NCBI RefSeq assembly: GCF_024713975.1
Contig: NC_091108.1
Location: forward strand, 45,001-109,000
Origin: Paralichthys olivaceus
Lineage: Eukaryota > Chordata > Actinopteri > Pleuronectiformes > Paralichthyidae
Length of the DNA: 64,000 nucleotides
Reading direction: 5' to 3'
This document shows positions 11,801-25,700 of the stretch, in pieces; the first letter of the stretch is position 1; every line of letters begins with the position of its first letter. The notes under the pieces were generated by a model. That model worked only from the letters and a program-made list of their open reading frames with translations. It searched no databases and was not told where the DNA came from. A program made the position numbers and the translations under genes.

Positions 11801-12236
11801 TGAAATTGAAAGATGACCTGAAGGTTTATGATTGGCATTCAGACTCACCAGGCTCTGCAAAGATGATGATTTCTGACGGTGGTTCAGGTGGTGTTGGAGC
11901 CCCAGGGACCCAGCCCTCCTCCTGGATCTCAATGCTGCCGTCTTTGCTCACGTGGCCCACGTGCAGCTTCTTGATGGCGTTGAGCAGTGCGGCGCGAGGG
12001 ACCGGCTGCGTAAGGTTGGGTCTGTTGCTCAGGTGCAGCATGTTGAGAATGTGACGCTTTACCACCTCGACCACGTCACTCTCTCCCCCTGATGAAGAGA
12101 TGTTCCTCTTCATTAGAGACAGAGAGCAGGATGGACAGTCGGTGGAGGACACTAAATCGACCTCAGGAGCTGGAGAGATCGCCGAGGAGGAATTGACCAG
12201 GAGGATGACAGCCACAAAGAAGAACAGAGAAGACAT
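8819..12236 (-). CDS. inhba: Inhibin beta-A chain (activin A subunit)
   Basis: Two coding exons on the minus strand: 12236-11849 (129 codons plus one base) and 9606-8819, with a phase-1 GT-AG intron of 2.2 kb. Together they give 391 aa, the usual size for fish inhba. The start codon opens a hydrophobic signal peptide ([14 protein letters not shown]). The propeptide follows and ends at a furin site RVKR. The mature 116 residues begin SLECDG and carry the TGF-beta cystine-knot pattern ([35 protein letters not shown]). This C-terminal domain is very close to human activin beta-A. The secreted dimer signals through type II/type I activin receptors to SMAD2/3, acting in the gonad, pituitary and early development. 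Teleosts often have two inhba paralogues (a and b), and which one this is cannot be decided here. The gene is the left neighbour of amph and is transcribed away from it. Confidence 0.96.
10285..10294. promoter_or_regulatory. MEF2-type box in inhba intron
   Basis: The perfect palindromic consensus CTATTTATAG lies in a relatively complex, non-repetitive part of the inhba intron (about 10080-10330). This could be part of an intronic enhancer. The evidence is only the motif. Confidence 0.2.
10665..11222. repeat. Minisatellite TAACAGATGTAATG in inhba intron
   Basis: About 560 bp of alternating 10- and 14-bp units (GTAACAGATGTAA and variants with TAACGGATG or TAACTGATG). Most units contain CAGATG, an E-box. 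On the minus strand the array is free of stops over long stretches and gives spurious Leu/Tyr/Cys-rich open frames that are not genes. Confidence 0.9.
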
Positions 12237-12328
12237 GACAGGCTCTGAATCAGAGTCAGTAGAAATAGTAGATTGAATGTCCGTCTCTGCTTAAGAGACT
12301 CACAGAATCCCTCAGATCAAATCCTCAG

Positions 12329-12335
12329 TGACTCA
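12329..12335. promoter_or_regulatory. AP-1 site upstream of inhba
   Basis: A TGACTCA element lies about 95 bp upstream of the inhba start codon. AP-1/CRE control of INHBA is established in mammals. Here it rests on the motif and its position only. Confidence 0.25.
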
Positions 12336-12761
12336 GTAGAATCCAATATCAGTTGAATCAGTCGAGTCTCTGATGTTTGAAAAAGTGAAAACAAACAATA
12401 GAAACAGAGTTCTGCAACAAACTGTTAAAACCCATAAACTGTCAATTGGTCTATGGTTCTGGTCCTTACTTGGTTTTTAGGTCCTCAGACTGAGGTCCTC
12501 AGTCAGTTCCTGATTAGTTGATTGTTGCAGATCTGTTCCTAAGTCTAGTTCTCTGAGCTTCTGTCGTTTCTATCTTGTCCTGGTGGTTCCAGTCCTTGGG
12601 GTTCTGTTAAAGGTGGTTCTGGTCTTGGTCTCAGACTGGTTGTCTATGGTCCTGGTGTCCAGTGCTAGGTCACTCTTTCCTTCTCTCTGCTAAGATACTG
12701 TAATTATACCTCTCTGTCTGTTTAATCCCTCCCTCTGTCCACAGAGGTATTTCCCTGTGAG

Positions 12762-12764
<3 letters not shown>

Positions 12765-12797
<33 letters not shown>
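12765..12797. repeat. (CA)n microsatellite
   Basis: CA dinucleotide run of about 16 units upstream of inhba. Further CA-rich patches lie at 12880-12915 and 13040-13065, and a (GAT)n-like run lies at 13245-13300. Confidence 0.9.
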
Positions 12798-12798
<1 letters not shown>

Positions 12799-13783
12799 GA
12801 GTAAACTGTTTGCGGTGTTTCCTCCTGAATGAACATCACGACAGAAGAGGAGGGAGAAGAGTGTCCCTGATTCTCATACCACACACACATACACACACAC
12901 ACCCACAGACACACTAAAACACACTGATGACTCAACTCAGTGTCATCATCACCTCACGTGGAGGAGAAACTGTGAAATTAATTTTTAGACTGAAACAAGA
13001 TTTTCTGTTAAAAACAGTGAACAGAGCAGATGGACCTTGCACACACACGCACACACGCACACACAGTGACATCAGTAGGCCCTCTGGTGGTTGGAGTCAG
13101 ATCTTACACCCTTCTCACCTGAGACGTGTCCTCTGATTCACCTTCTGTACTTTTGTCGTCATGAACTGGTTCAGACTTCAGGGGCCTCAGGGGCATTAAA
13201 TGTTCATATGGAGAGAAACATGAGCTCAGCAGAAAGACTACATTACAGATGATGATGATGACGAAGATGATGATGGTGATGATGATGATGATGATATTTC
13301 CCATTGGCAACAAGTGCACAAAAGATACGTGAAATTGTGTTTGACCTTAGCACAGCTGATGTTTCCAGAGAGATGTTCAGCTGCAGTCAGATAAACAGAC
13401 AAACAGGAAGTTGTTTAGGACATAAATCTTGAAAAATGTTCATGTGAAAATCTTTTTTTATTGTGTTTTTAATGAATGTGTATTCATACATATATATTTT
13501 TAAATCATTTCTTTGGATTATAGATTTGTAAAGGAAGAAAGACTTTAGATACATGAATCTTAACATCTTCCTGAATGTTTTATAAAACATAATATTTTAT
13601 TTACGTGTAGAAAAGAGTGACTGGACATTGTTGCGACTCAGTGACGCAACAGGAAGTAGAAAGTGTCCCACTTGACGCACGCACACACACGCACAGACCC
13701 CTCCCCCTGTCAGCAGCTCTCTCCGTTAATCCGCTTCTCTCTCTCCCTCTCTCTGTCTATCTCTCTCTCTCTTTGCGGTCATT

Positions 13784-16735
13784 ATGGCGGAAATAAAAAC
13801 AGGAATATTCGCTAAAAACGTGCAGAAACGTCTAAACCGCGCACAAGAGAAGGTAAGAGAGGAGGATGGATGGAGGGTGGATGGAGGACGGATGGAGGAC
13901 GGGGGGAGGTGGAGATGTAGCTGGCTGAGGCCTGTGCAGCGTCTCTCTCTCTGATAATCAGCTGTTCTTTCGTCGATGTGATCAGGATGACGTGGTTCTC
14001 GATGTTTGTTTATCAGATATTGATTCGCACGAACATGACGTCATCATAAGTTTGATAAATCATAAAAACAATAATATCATCGGAAACGGACGGAGCACTT
14101 TGATTGGCTGAAGCTGACGAAGGATTAACAGTGTGTGGGTGTGGGTGAGTGTGGGTGGGTGAGTATGTGTGTGTGAGTGTGTGTGTGAGTGTGTGTGTGA
14201 GTGTGTGTGTGAGTATATCAGTATGTGATAGTAAGTGTGTGTGTGTGTCTGTGTGAGTGTGTGTGTGTGTGTGAGTTTGTGTGTCTGTGTGAGTGTGTGT
14301 GCGTCTGTGTGTGTGTGCGTGTGTGAGTATGTCAGTATGTGTGTGTGTGTCTGTGTGAGTGTGTGTGTGCGTGTGTGAGTATGTCAGTATGTGAGTGTGT
14401 GTGTGTGTGTCTGTGTGAGTGTGTGTGTATGTGTGTGTGCGTGTGAGTATGTCAGTGTGTGTGTGTGGGGGGGGTGGAGTTAGGGTTGTGTGTGTGAGTG
14501 AGTGAGTTTGTTTCTAAATCATCCAAACTATGTACGTGAACCAGTTCTTGTTCACCAGTGTGAACTGGCTCAACACTGCAAACAGCAACGCATTGAATGG
14601 CAGAAGTTGTAGAGCTGGGTCATCACACTCCTGTAACCAATCCTGAATTGAATTATCTATGTCCTGTTTACTTAAAGACTTTTATTTATTTTTGTCTGTA
14701 TTTATGGATACATTTATTTATACTTTAGTCATTTTTCGTCCTCCAAACAACAAGAGTAAGGGAAAACTGCTGTTGAGGAAAGGAGCTTCAATGCTTCCTA
14801 GCTCATCTCCTTTAGCAAGGAAAAACCAGACCATCCTTTATGAAATCCTTGCAAAAGCAAAATTAATTTATAAATAATAGAACAGCTGTTTTATTCTTAT
14901 GATCCAGATGTGAATCATCACATGATTGTCTGATTTCTTCTCTGTCACATCTGTCCAATCAACAACAAACAAAACTGACTTATAGTTCACAATTAAATTT
15001 AAATATGATCAGAAGTAAATATAGATATGATCAGAAGTGAATATAAATATGATCCCAACTAAATTTAAATATGATCAGAAGTAAATATAAATATGATCAT
15101 TAAATATAAATATGATCATTAAATATAAATATGATCACAACTAAATATAAATATGATCAGAAGTAAATATATATATATATATGATCACAACTAAATATAA
15201 ATATTATCAGAAGTAAATATAAATATGATCAGAAGTAAATATAAATATGATCACAACTAAATATAAATATGATCAGAAGTAAATATAAATATGATCACAA
15301 CTAAATATAAATATGACCAGAAGTAAATATAAATATGATCACAACTAAATATAAATATTATCAGAAGGAAATATAAATATGACCAGAAGTAAATTTAACA
15401 TTTCCCTGTTTTAACTGTCAGAGCTGTCCATGGTGCTGAAATTGTATCTGCTTCTGGTTGGTCCAGATATTGACTGAAGTTTGATTTTTTACCTTGATGA
15501 AAGGTTGTGCTGAGAGAATCCCACTGCACTTTCTCTAGAATCAACTTTATAACAAAAGATATGTTCAGTGATAAACCAGTGATATAAACCAATAATTTAA
15601 GTCAAATACTTTGTCCTAAGAAATAATGTGAAGAGTTTGTACTGACAGAACATTTAACCATCCTTTATATAAAAAAATAATAATAATAAATACAATTTTA
15701 ATGTTCATAAAATGAGATTCTATTATTTGGACATACACTGAGCTGCATTCAGTACATGTTGAGCAGGTTGATCATTTGGTCTCATCCAGAAACACAAGGC
15801 AGCTGTGGCTGAGGGGTAGAGCAGTTATCCTCCAACCAGGTTGGCAGTTCGATCCCCAGTCTTCCCCATCTGCATGCCGAAGTGTCCTTGGGCAAGATGC
15901 TGAAACCCGAATTGCCCCTCATAGAACAAAAAGTGCTGCTAATAGATGCACTGTCTGAATGTGTGTGTGAATGGCTGGAAAGTGCTTTGAGTGTTCATCA
16001 AGACTGGAAAAGCGCTATATAAATACAGACTATTTCCAAGTCACTTATAAATAGTAAACACATGGTGGCATCAGTGAACAATGATGTGATATAAATAGGT
16101 TTATTTTAACTTGGTGATATTCAAACACACATGATCTGTGTCAGGCAAAGCCTCTGTCTGAAATGCTTGGTAGCTCTTAGTGCCAAAAAGCCAAATCTGC
16201 ACTGATTGGTCGGTCACTAAAAGCCTTTTTCTGAAATGACCCAGCCCCTAAGGTTAGGTAGGGGTGGGTTCAAATTTTTATAATCACGTCATATCCAACA
16301 ATAGTTTACTCTTTAGAAGAGACAGTGAAAAACAAAATCTGTGATGTTTGTAAATCTGATAGAAGAAGGAGAAAAACAAGAACAATAATCATTAGTTATT
16401 GGTTTTATTTAATGAGCATTATTTTATTTTTTTCTCAGGTGCTGCAGAAACTGGGGAAAGCAGACGAGACCAAAGATGAACAGTTTGAACAAGTGGTGAT
16501 AAATTTCAGGAGACAGGAGGTGAGAGACATCATCACTAAAACGGAGGCTGGTGGTAAAGCCATCACGTAATAATGGCACTAAAGAGTGACAGTTATTTCA
16601 GTTTAACCTGAAGGGAACATGAATATCTGAAGCACATTTAATCACATTGACGTTTTGTTGAAAAATCAGTTTGGACTTAAGTCATGAAGTCATGAGACTG
16701 ACAGCGTCGACCAGCCCCTGACATTAATATTAACC

Positions 16736-16781
<46 letters not shown>

Positions 16782-19700
16782 GTCTGAAGGTTCTCGACTG
16801 CAGAGGGAGATGAAATCCTACATGTCATCTATTAAAGGTGAAAAAGTTTCTGTTGTTTAGACTTAAAATATAAAACAATGTCTTGAATTGGTTTTTAATG
16901 AAGATAGTGTTGTAATGTTTTTCTTTGTAACTTTGTTTAGTTAAGTGCTACACAAATACAGTTATTATTATTATTATTAATAATAATCATCATCATTATT
17001 ATTGTTATATAAGTATCACCTAGATACATAGATCAAACACAAATAAACAAAAATGTGTTCAAGTTTAAATTTAGGATGTGTTTGAAAATAAAAACATGTG
17101 AATTAATTGTTACCTTTGACCTTTGATCCAACGCAAGTTCTTCTCAGTTCACCTGCTCACAGGCTCTCACAGGTTCTCCTCAGCTGTTCTCCAGAGTGTC
17201 TGTGGACTTCATGTGTTTTAGTGTGAGGTTATCATGTCTCTGTGGGGACAACGTCAGTGAAGGTGTTTGTGTCGTGCAGGGATGCAGCAGGCGTCCATCA
17301 ACCTGACACAGTCCCTGCATGAAGTCTACGAACCAGACTGGCATGGAAAAGATGATGTGATGACCATCGGGAAGGTTAGAGTCGTGAAGACGCGTCACAC
17401 ATTCACACCTAAACACTCTACACAGACATGCTGCTCTGTGTGAGACAAGAGTTCAGGTTTTTAAATGTTTTTTGTATTTGTGTTATCTGTTGTCTTACAT
17501 GTTATTCTTATGCTTAGGTTGGCAGCTGGGCTCTTGTTCATGTATCTGTGCAAAGTGTTCACACCTCCCCGGGCCTAATATATTGACATCTATATAGATA
17601 GAGATATATAGCTCTTGCTTTTTGCTTTTAAAGGCCCTATTTTAGGTTTTCAACACTTTTATATTTGTATGTATTTTCAATGCTTTAATTCTTTTATTGT
17701 GTGCCCAGCGACTATAGACTGTTCAGGTGTGACACATAAGCCATTTTCAGACATGACCTGTGGATTAAGTCCAGATAATTGGTTCCAGAGTTAACCCACA
17801 GTTTTTTACATATGCATAACACAGCAGGAGGTTTTACACTTCCTCCAGAGAAAATTTGGATAATCTCCAGAGTTCAGTGCCTTTCTGAAAGCAGCTAAAG
17901 TGTCCATGTGAGAGACAAGTGTCCAGGGGATTTTTTGAATTCTGGAGACTTTGTCCCTGTGGGTCATAACCTGCAGGGACAGACTGATCAGGATGTCGAC
18001 CCCTGGCATCTCAGATCAGACAGAATGATTGGAGCTGTGATTTGTCGCCGTGACAGCATAAGTGGCTTGGTTTCCTGCAGGACTGTGATGCATTGTGGGA
18101 AGACTTCCATAATAAACTGGTGGACTCGACGCTACTAAACCTAGATGAGTACCTGCAACAGTTCCCAGACCTAAAGGTAACAAACATGTTTTTTATTTAC
18201 TTAAGAAACTTGAAACTTTGAACCAGAGAATGAAAACTAAATTTGGATGTTTCAGACTCGTGTGGCCAAGAGAAGTAGGAAACTCATTGACTATGACAGC
18301 GCTCGTCATCACGTTGAAACCCTGCAGACGTCTGGAATGAAGAACGACCGCAAGATGATGAAGGTGAGTCCATGAAACATGGTGGGCTTCAGAAGTTATA
18401 GAAAACAGTCACATGCTTTGAGTCTGGATGTGAAGATACAATATTTTTGTTCTCAGGCAGAAGAGGAGCTGAAAAAATCTCAGAAGGTGTTTGATGAGCT
18501 GAATGTGGGTCTGCAGGATGAATTGCCGACCCTCTGGGACAGGTGAGGTCCTAGATAACCAAGATGCTGCAGCTGAGTCACTGCAGATTCATAGATTGAA
18601 GAAACCTGATGTTTCCTGTAGATCAGCAGTAGAGTGTCATTCTCTTCAGAGACTGCAGGATTCTTTCAAACACAAAACATTACACGCACAAATACAAACC
18701 TGGTGGTTAGGGTTTGACCTTTTGCTGAAGGTTGCATTGATCTATAGTATCTGTTTCTTGAATACTGCTCAAATCATTGCTACAATGACACATGATATCT
18801 CCCTTTCAGCCGAGTCGGCTTCTACATCAGCACCTACAAGAGTGTGACGAGTCTGGAGACAAAGTTTCACAGAGAAATCTCCCTCGTGAGTTTTTCATTT
18901 ATGTTTGAGTCAAACCTTGTTTATACAACATTAACAAATAAAACCAATAAAATGTTTCAGATGATTTGATCTTTAATGATGCAGATGATCAGTCAGTCAA
19001 CACAGACGTCACTTCTCTCACCACTTAACAAAACATCTCATCTGGGTTTGGGTTCTCTGAAATTAGCTTTGACACTTATCAGTCCACCTCTGTTGACGAA
19101 GACATAATGTTTGATTGAATCTACCTGTCCAGGTATGCAGGCAGCTGTATGAAGTTATGACCAAACTGGGTGAACAGCATTCTGACAAAATGTTTACCAT
19201 CCAAGGAGCCCCGAGGTCAGTTTGACCTTTCACTTTTACTTTGACTCTTAAAGGTTTGATATGGAATAGTGTGATTGTACCATCTGACATTAGGCAGCCA
19301 ATCAGAAGACTTGTGATCATGTAGTTTCTGTTTTGTCCACTAGTGATTCAGGACCATTACGACTTGCGAGAACCCCATCACCACCAGAAGATGAGAGTCC
19401 ACTTGAGAGTCCAGATTGCAGCTCCAATCATATGCTCCGTCCTGTCTCACCTGGACCACCTCGTCCCAAATCCCCGACACAGGTAGATCTTATTCATACT
19501 GGTCTCAGGTAGATGTTAGACGTGACTGTCAGTGTAATAATATGAATGACCATAAATATAAAATTATATATAAATATGATATAAACAACAGATTCATAAT
19601 AATGTTCAAATTAACTTTCTGTGACTTTCTTTGCTGCAAACTTTTATCTGTAACTTGGTGAGTGAATATGTGACATAGTTTTATTGTCATGTCTGTGAAT

Positions 19701-22700
19701 GTGAGCATTGAGTGAATATATAACATATTATATATATATATAATATATAATGTTGTCATATACAGTAGATTTCAGACCTGACAGTAGAATACATCCTTAT
19801 TTCTACTGACAGTTCAGGTCGTGAGATCTGACGTTCATCTTAAACAATGCTTCCCAGTTTTCATTCAGCATCTTCACATCAGTTTGTTGATTGACTGTCA
19901 CTTTTTTTTACACTATAAAACTAATATTGTGACATCACTGGATGTGGAGTTTGTTTTTGATAAACTCCCATCATACAACGCTGCAGCAGAAAAAATGGTG
20001 AAATGGACAATGCCTTGTTTCAAAAAGTGCTTAATATCTCTGTGAAGATCAAGTCTGTATCTAAAAGTAGAGTTAGGGTTTGTGAAAAATTCAGTGTCAA
20101 AGTTCAGTCAAAATTCAGTTTCAAAGTTCAATCAAAATTCAGTGCAGTAAACGTTCAGTTCCATTGATTGTTCCACCTCCTGACACCATTTGTTACCTCA
20201 TCAGCAGCAGAAAAGAGGGTGCTTCTAGCTTAAATAGAGGACATATGACACAAAACCCTCCTGACCCTTGGTAGGTTCCTGACCCTCAGCAGGTTCCAGA
20301 CTCTCAGTAGGTTCCTGACTCTCAGTAGGTTCCTGACTCTGTTTCAGTTCCTGACCCTTGGTAGGTTCCTGACCCTCAGCTGGTTCCAGACTCTCAGTAG
20401 GTTCCTGACCCTCGGTAGGTTCCAGACTCTCAGTAGGTTCCTGACTCTCAGTAGGTTCCTGACTCTGTTTCAGTTCCTGACCCTCGGTAGGTTCCAGACT
20501 CTCGGTAGGTTCCTGACTCTCAGTAGGTTCCTGACTCTGTTTCAGTTCCTGACCCTCGGTAGGTTCCAGACTCTCGGTAGGTTCCTGACTCTTGGTAGGT
20601 TCCTGACTCTCAGTAGGTTCCTGACTCTGTTTCAGTTCCTGACCCTCGGTAGGTTCCTGACCCTTGGTAGGTTCCTGACCCTCGGTAGGTTCCTGACTCT
20701 GTTTCAGTTCCTGACCCTCGGTAGGTTCCTGACCCTCGGTAGGTTCCAGACTCTCGGTAGGTTCCTGACTCTCAGTAGGTTCCTGACTCTGTTTCAGTTC
20801 CTGACTCTGTTTCAGTTCCTGACTCTGTTTCAGTTCCTGACTCTGTTTCAGTTCCTGACCCTCGGTAGGTTCCAGACTCTCAGTAGGTTCCTGACTCTCG
20901 GTAGGTTCCTGACTCTCTGTAGGTTCCAGACTCTTGGTAGGTTCATTAGAAACAATAGAAGACTGTTTCTTCAGAGGCTTGCCCCCCCCCCCCCCCCCCC
21001 CACTGGGCTGAATCTGTGTTGGGAACCAGTGTTTTAAAAATATCTCATCAATCACCAGAATAATGAATTAGAAACAGTAGAACATTTCATCAGAACATTG
21101 TTGTAGATGTCCATGTGTTTGTGGTTTAACACCTCAGAATATTAAAAAAACTGAAGCATTTTCAGTTTTTATTCCACTGACCTGTAACATGTCTCTGTCC
21201 TGTTCACATGTTCATGTGTCTCCATCCTCTTCATGTATTCATGGTAAGTAACCATGTCACATTCAGTGTTTTTTCAGTTTTCTGCGATTATTTAAAGATG
21301 CGTCACTCAAACACGTCGTGTTCAGATTGTTTGATTCAGTTTACGTCTGGATCATTATTCTGCAGAAAGTAATGAACATGTTTAGCAATAATTCTCAGAC
21401 AGACATTAACATTCATTGCATGATTAAATGGTGATTGATTGATAACTAATGGTATTACGACCCAAAGTGAGTGAAGAAAACATCCCCACACCATCACAGA
21501 TCCACCTGCAGGCTGGACTGTTGATACCAGACAGGTGGGCTCCATGGATCTTAACTGTTGCCATGATTACACCCGGAGTTTTCCAGCCTCTGAATCAGAG
21601 ACTTGTGTGAACTGATCTCGTTTCAGTTTGAAAACTCTGGTTTTGTGTTTTAGTCTGAACAGAAACTGAGACATTAGTAAACGATGACGCCCACGTTCAC
21701 GTTCTCTTCTAATGACGCCCACGTTCTCTTCAAATCAGTCACATGACTCGACTACCAACGGTGAACACAAAGCATCGCTATCACTTCCTGTCAGTAACAG
21801 TTCCATCTCGTCGTCGCTCAGAAAAAAGAAATCTCTGCTCTTACTTGTCACCATCACTGCTCCTCCTTCAGAGGTTTTTCTTTTTTTTCTGATTTTTTTT
21901 TCCAAAAGTTAAACTTTGAAGTTTAATGTTTTTCTTGTTTATTTGTTGGTCAATAATTTATTTTCGTGTTTGAAATGTACGACATGTGTGATCATGTGAC
22001 TGCTTGCGGCATATTAATAACATCACATCTGTTAGAAATTAAATGTCAGTTGTCTGAATAGTCAAATACTATTTTAGATTGAATGACCTCTAATTAATAT
22101 AATCATGCAATTATTGATTAGGAATAAAGAATTTAGCTGCTGTGGATTAATGCTAAATTAATTCATCCTCTCAATAAAATCGACCGCCATAATACAAACC
22201 AAAGAATCCAGAGTTTCTGTAACTCTTAGAAGAAAATGAAATGTTAATGTAACTCTATTACAACTCTATCACATGTAATGCTGTAAAGTGCCGTAGCGGA
22301 GTGAACTGTATCATTGTTTGTGTTTTGTCCACATGTGGCGTCATCAAAACATCCATTGAAATGTTTCATTAAAGTCAAGAGGTTCTGTTTGATCTATTTA
22401 TGAATTAACTCTTTGTTTCCTCTGACAGTTTAAAAAGGGACCACCGGTTCCTCCACCACCAAAGGTCACACCAACAAAGGAGGTGGCAGAGGAGCAGATT
22501 ATTGACCTGTTTGGAGGAGAATTTTTACCTGCACCTTCACCATCACAGGTTGGGGTCCTCACAGACTCAGTGTTTGTTAAATCTTTATGATATGTTATGT
22601 TCACCTGCTTTTGTTTGGATGTTGTCCACAGCCCAATGAACGACCTGGAGAATCTCTACTTGACCTGGACTTTGATGCTTTTCAGCCTGATGAGAGTGTT

Positions 22701-25700
22701 TCACCGATACCACAGGTGCTTTCATTAACTCACATGCTACAGAAAGTCGACTAAATCAAAAGCTGTCTGACAATGAAATTTACTGTTGACTGATGTGCCA
22801 AATGAAAGAGTTTTTATAGAGTGAAAATCCACACTATACAAACTACAAACATTGATCTGTATAAAATATGTGAGAACCAGCTACAATAAAAATATGTGCT
22901 CTTTCAGACTGCTGTACCTTGGGATATGTGGTCGGTGAGTTAGTCCATTTCGGTCATTTTTAATAAGGAATTATTTTTATTCATATTCACAATCATCGTC
23001 TTCACCCTATAAATTTACACTCAGATTATTATTGAGGATTAAAAGTGAACTTTACATAAAAAATTACTTCCTCAAAATAAAAGATTAAAGTCAACAGATA
23101 CATGTAAGATTTTAACATTTGATCATGTTTCTATTTTTTTAAAGGGAAACTCTCAAACTGCTCAGCCTGTAAGTATTCATCGACCCATGATGATGTCACA
23201 ATGAAAGAGGGAACCTGATCAATCCCTGATGATTTTTTTAATTGTCTATGTGATGAAAACTGTAACATACCAGAAACTGATCTCTTCCAGTCATGACTCT
23301 GGGTTCAGATCAGGATCAAACTTTAACCTTTCGTTCGTTGATTTTCCGAGCAGGCTACAGATGGCGGCTTCATCGCTGACTGGTCTGCTGACTTTGGTTC
23401 TGTGTCAGCAAATGGAGATACCTCTTCAAGTGCAGAGACCCCTGGTGCCATTGCTGTAGGACCTGACGAGACGCAGGTTGAGGCAGAGGGTGGGGCTCAG
23501 GACTGGCACCAGGCAGATGGCTGGCAGGCGGGTGGAGAAACAGCCACACCTCCTCAGGACACTGAGGCAGCCACAGCAACTGAAAACGAGGTTAGAAAGT
23601 GGGACTCTCAAATCAACACCAACCTTCATACCACTGCAGTCAGAGGTGATGAGGATGAGACAGGTCAGGCAGATGTTGGGGGGGGCGTATCAGAGCTGGA
23701 AGAACGCAGGAAGTCCACCCCAGGACTGATATTTACCAACGAGTTCGGAGAACAGATTGAGGACAGCACAGAGGACAGAGGAGAGAAGTTATCCGGGTCT
23801 CCAGACAATTCTGGCTCTGAGTACGAGACTGCTGAGGAGTGGGGGGATGGTGGTCAGGGTGGAGGCTGGGCGAGTGCTGATGATGAACTTACATATGATC
23901 ACCACCTAGTGTGTGACTCCGACAACATGAAGAGAGATTATTTAATAGAAGACAAGCTCATAGCAGTTCACAGAGACCTATCTGATCCAGGAGGTGCATT
24001 TGATTCAGTTCCCTCGGCTGAAACAAAGGGAGGAGGTGCTATTGATCCAGATCATTTTGCTGAAACACAGGAAGGAGGTGCATTTTATTCTGATCCTTTC
24101 GGCAAAACACAAGGAGGTGCATTTGATTCTGATCCTTTTGTCGAAACACAGGAAGGAGGTGCGTTTGATTCTGATCCTTTTGCAGAAACACAAGGAGGAG
24201 CTGTGTTTGATTCTGATCCTTTTGCTGAAACACAAGGAGGAGGTGTGTTTGATTCTGATCTTTTTGCTGAAACACAAAGAGGAGGTGCGTTTGATTCACT
24301 TCCCTCACCTGAAACAAATGGAGGAGGTGCTATTAATCCAGGTCATTTTGCAGAAACACAGGAAGGAGGTGCGTTTGATTCTGATCCTTTTGCTGAAACA
24401 CAAGGAGGAGGTGTGTTTGATTCTGATCCTTTTGCTGAAACACAAGGAGGAGGTGCGTTTGATTCTGATCCCTTTGTAGAAACACAGGGAGGAGGTGCAT
24501 TTGATTCAGGTTACTCAATTCAAACACAGGGAAGAGGTGCTTTTGATTCTTATCCTTTTGCTGAAACACAGGGAAGAGGTGCGTTTGATTTAAGTCACTC
24601 AATTGAAATACAGGGAAGAGGTGCGTTTGATTCAGATCCTTTTGCAGAAACACAAGGAGGAGGTGCGTTTGATCCAGAGTTCTTGGATAAAACAAAGTGT
24701 GGAAACGAGGAGAGTGGATTTGAATTTGATCCATTTGTTGACAAGTCAGGGGGAGGTAGGGTTAAGGTCACTGGGTACGGGAGTGGGTGGGATTCAGACC
24801 CTTTTGCCAACAGCTTCCCAGCAGCATCTTCAGGGACTGAGGCTCCCGCCTCCAAAACCACACCCTGGCAGAAAATTAGTGACATCAGAGGCTTCGATTC
24901 TTCTGCCGCTCGACCAAACTCAGCGTCCATCTTTGGAGCAGCAGCTGAAGGAATTAAAGGTGTAAACTTTCCCAGAAATCACAAAGAACCAGATCATTCA
25001 GACATGTCCGAAGACGAGGCTGCAAACCGGAGATTTGAAAAGTTGTATCAAGAGCTAGATACAGAAAAGGAAGAGGTACATGACTCCTCCATCCTTTAGT
25101 GTGGTAGTTTAGCACAGGTTAGAAATCAGTCAAACCCTTGTCCCACCTTCAACCTTCCAACACAAACCAATAGAGTGAAAGTAGTTTTGGTAAAAACCTG
25201 GATCCCTCAACTGTTCGCTCGCTTTGTCCTCTCATCCATTTTCATGTAGAAATGTTTTCCCACAAAGCTTCTGATAAAATTTAACAGATTTCCCCAGCTA
25301 ATTTACCAAGGTCATTTGGTAACATTTATTTTCTACAAACATCAAAATGTTCATTTGACATGAGATGAATAGTTTTTATTTTTACATCTTTAAGTTCAGT
25401 TGTCACATTTAATTATGTTTAAGTTTAATGAGATATTTATTTTTTTATCTTCAGTTTCAGTCTGAATTTGAATTAAATTAATTTCAGTTTAACTTCATTA
25501 TTACAAAGATTTTTTTGGGGTTAGATCAAAGATCAATTAGAAACATATTGTCAATAATGATAATGATAATATCTGTTAATTGTTCTCTGTTCTGGTTCAT
25601 GTTCGTGTTTTTGGATCTGGCTGTGTCGATGTAATGTTTCTTCCTCTCTGGTTTACTTCCTGCTCCCTGAAGGATTTGTCAAACCCGTCATTCTTTGCTG

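Noticed and set aside
15795-15870. tRNA gene in amph intron 1
   Set aside because: The tRNA-like head is followed by a standard SINE body and tail; the acceptor stem is missing.
24005-24930. Several open frames of 90-160 codons in other frames of amph exon 15
   Set aside because: They are shadows of the 42-bp coding repeat, whose unit is divisible by three. The amph frame is the one continuous with the flanking exons.
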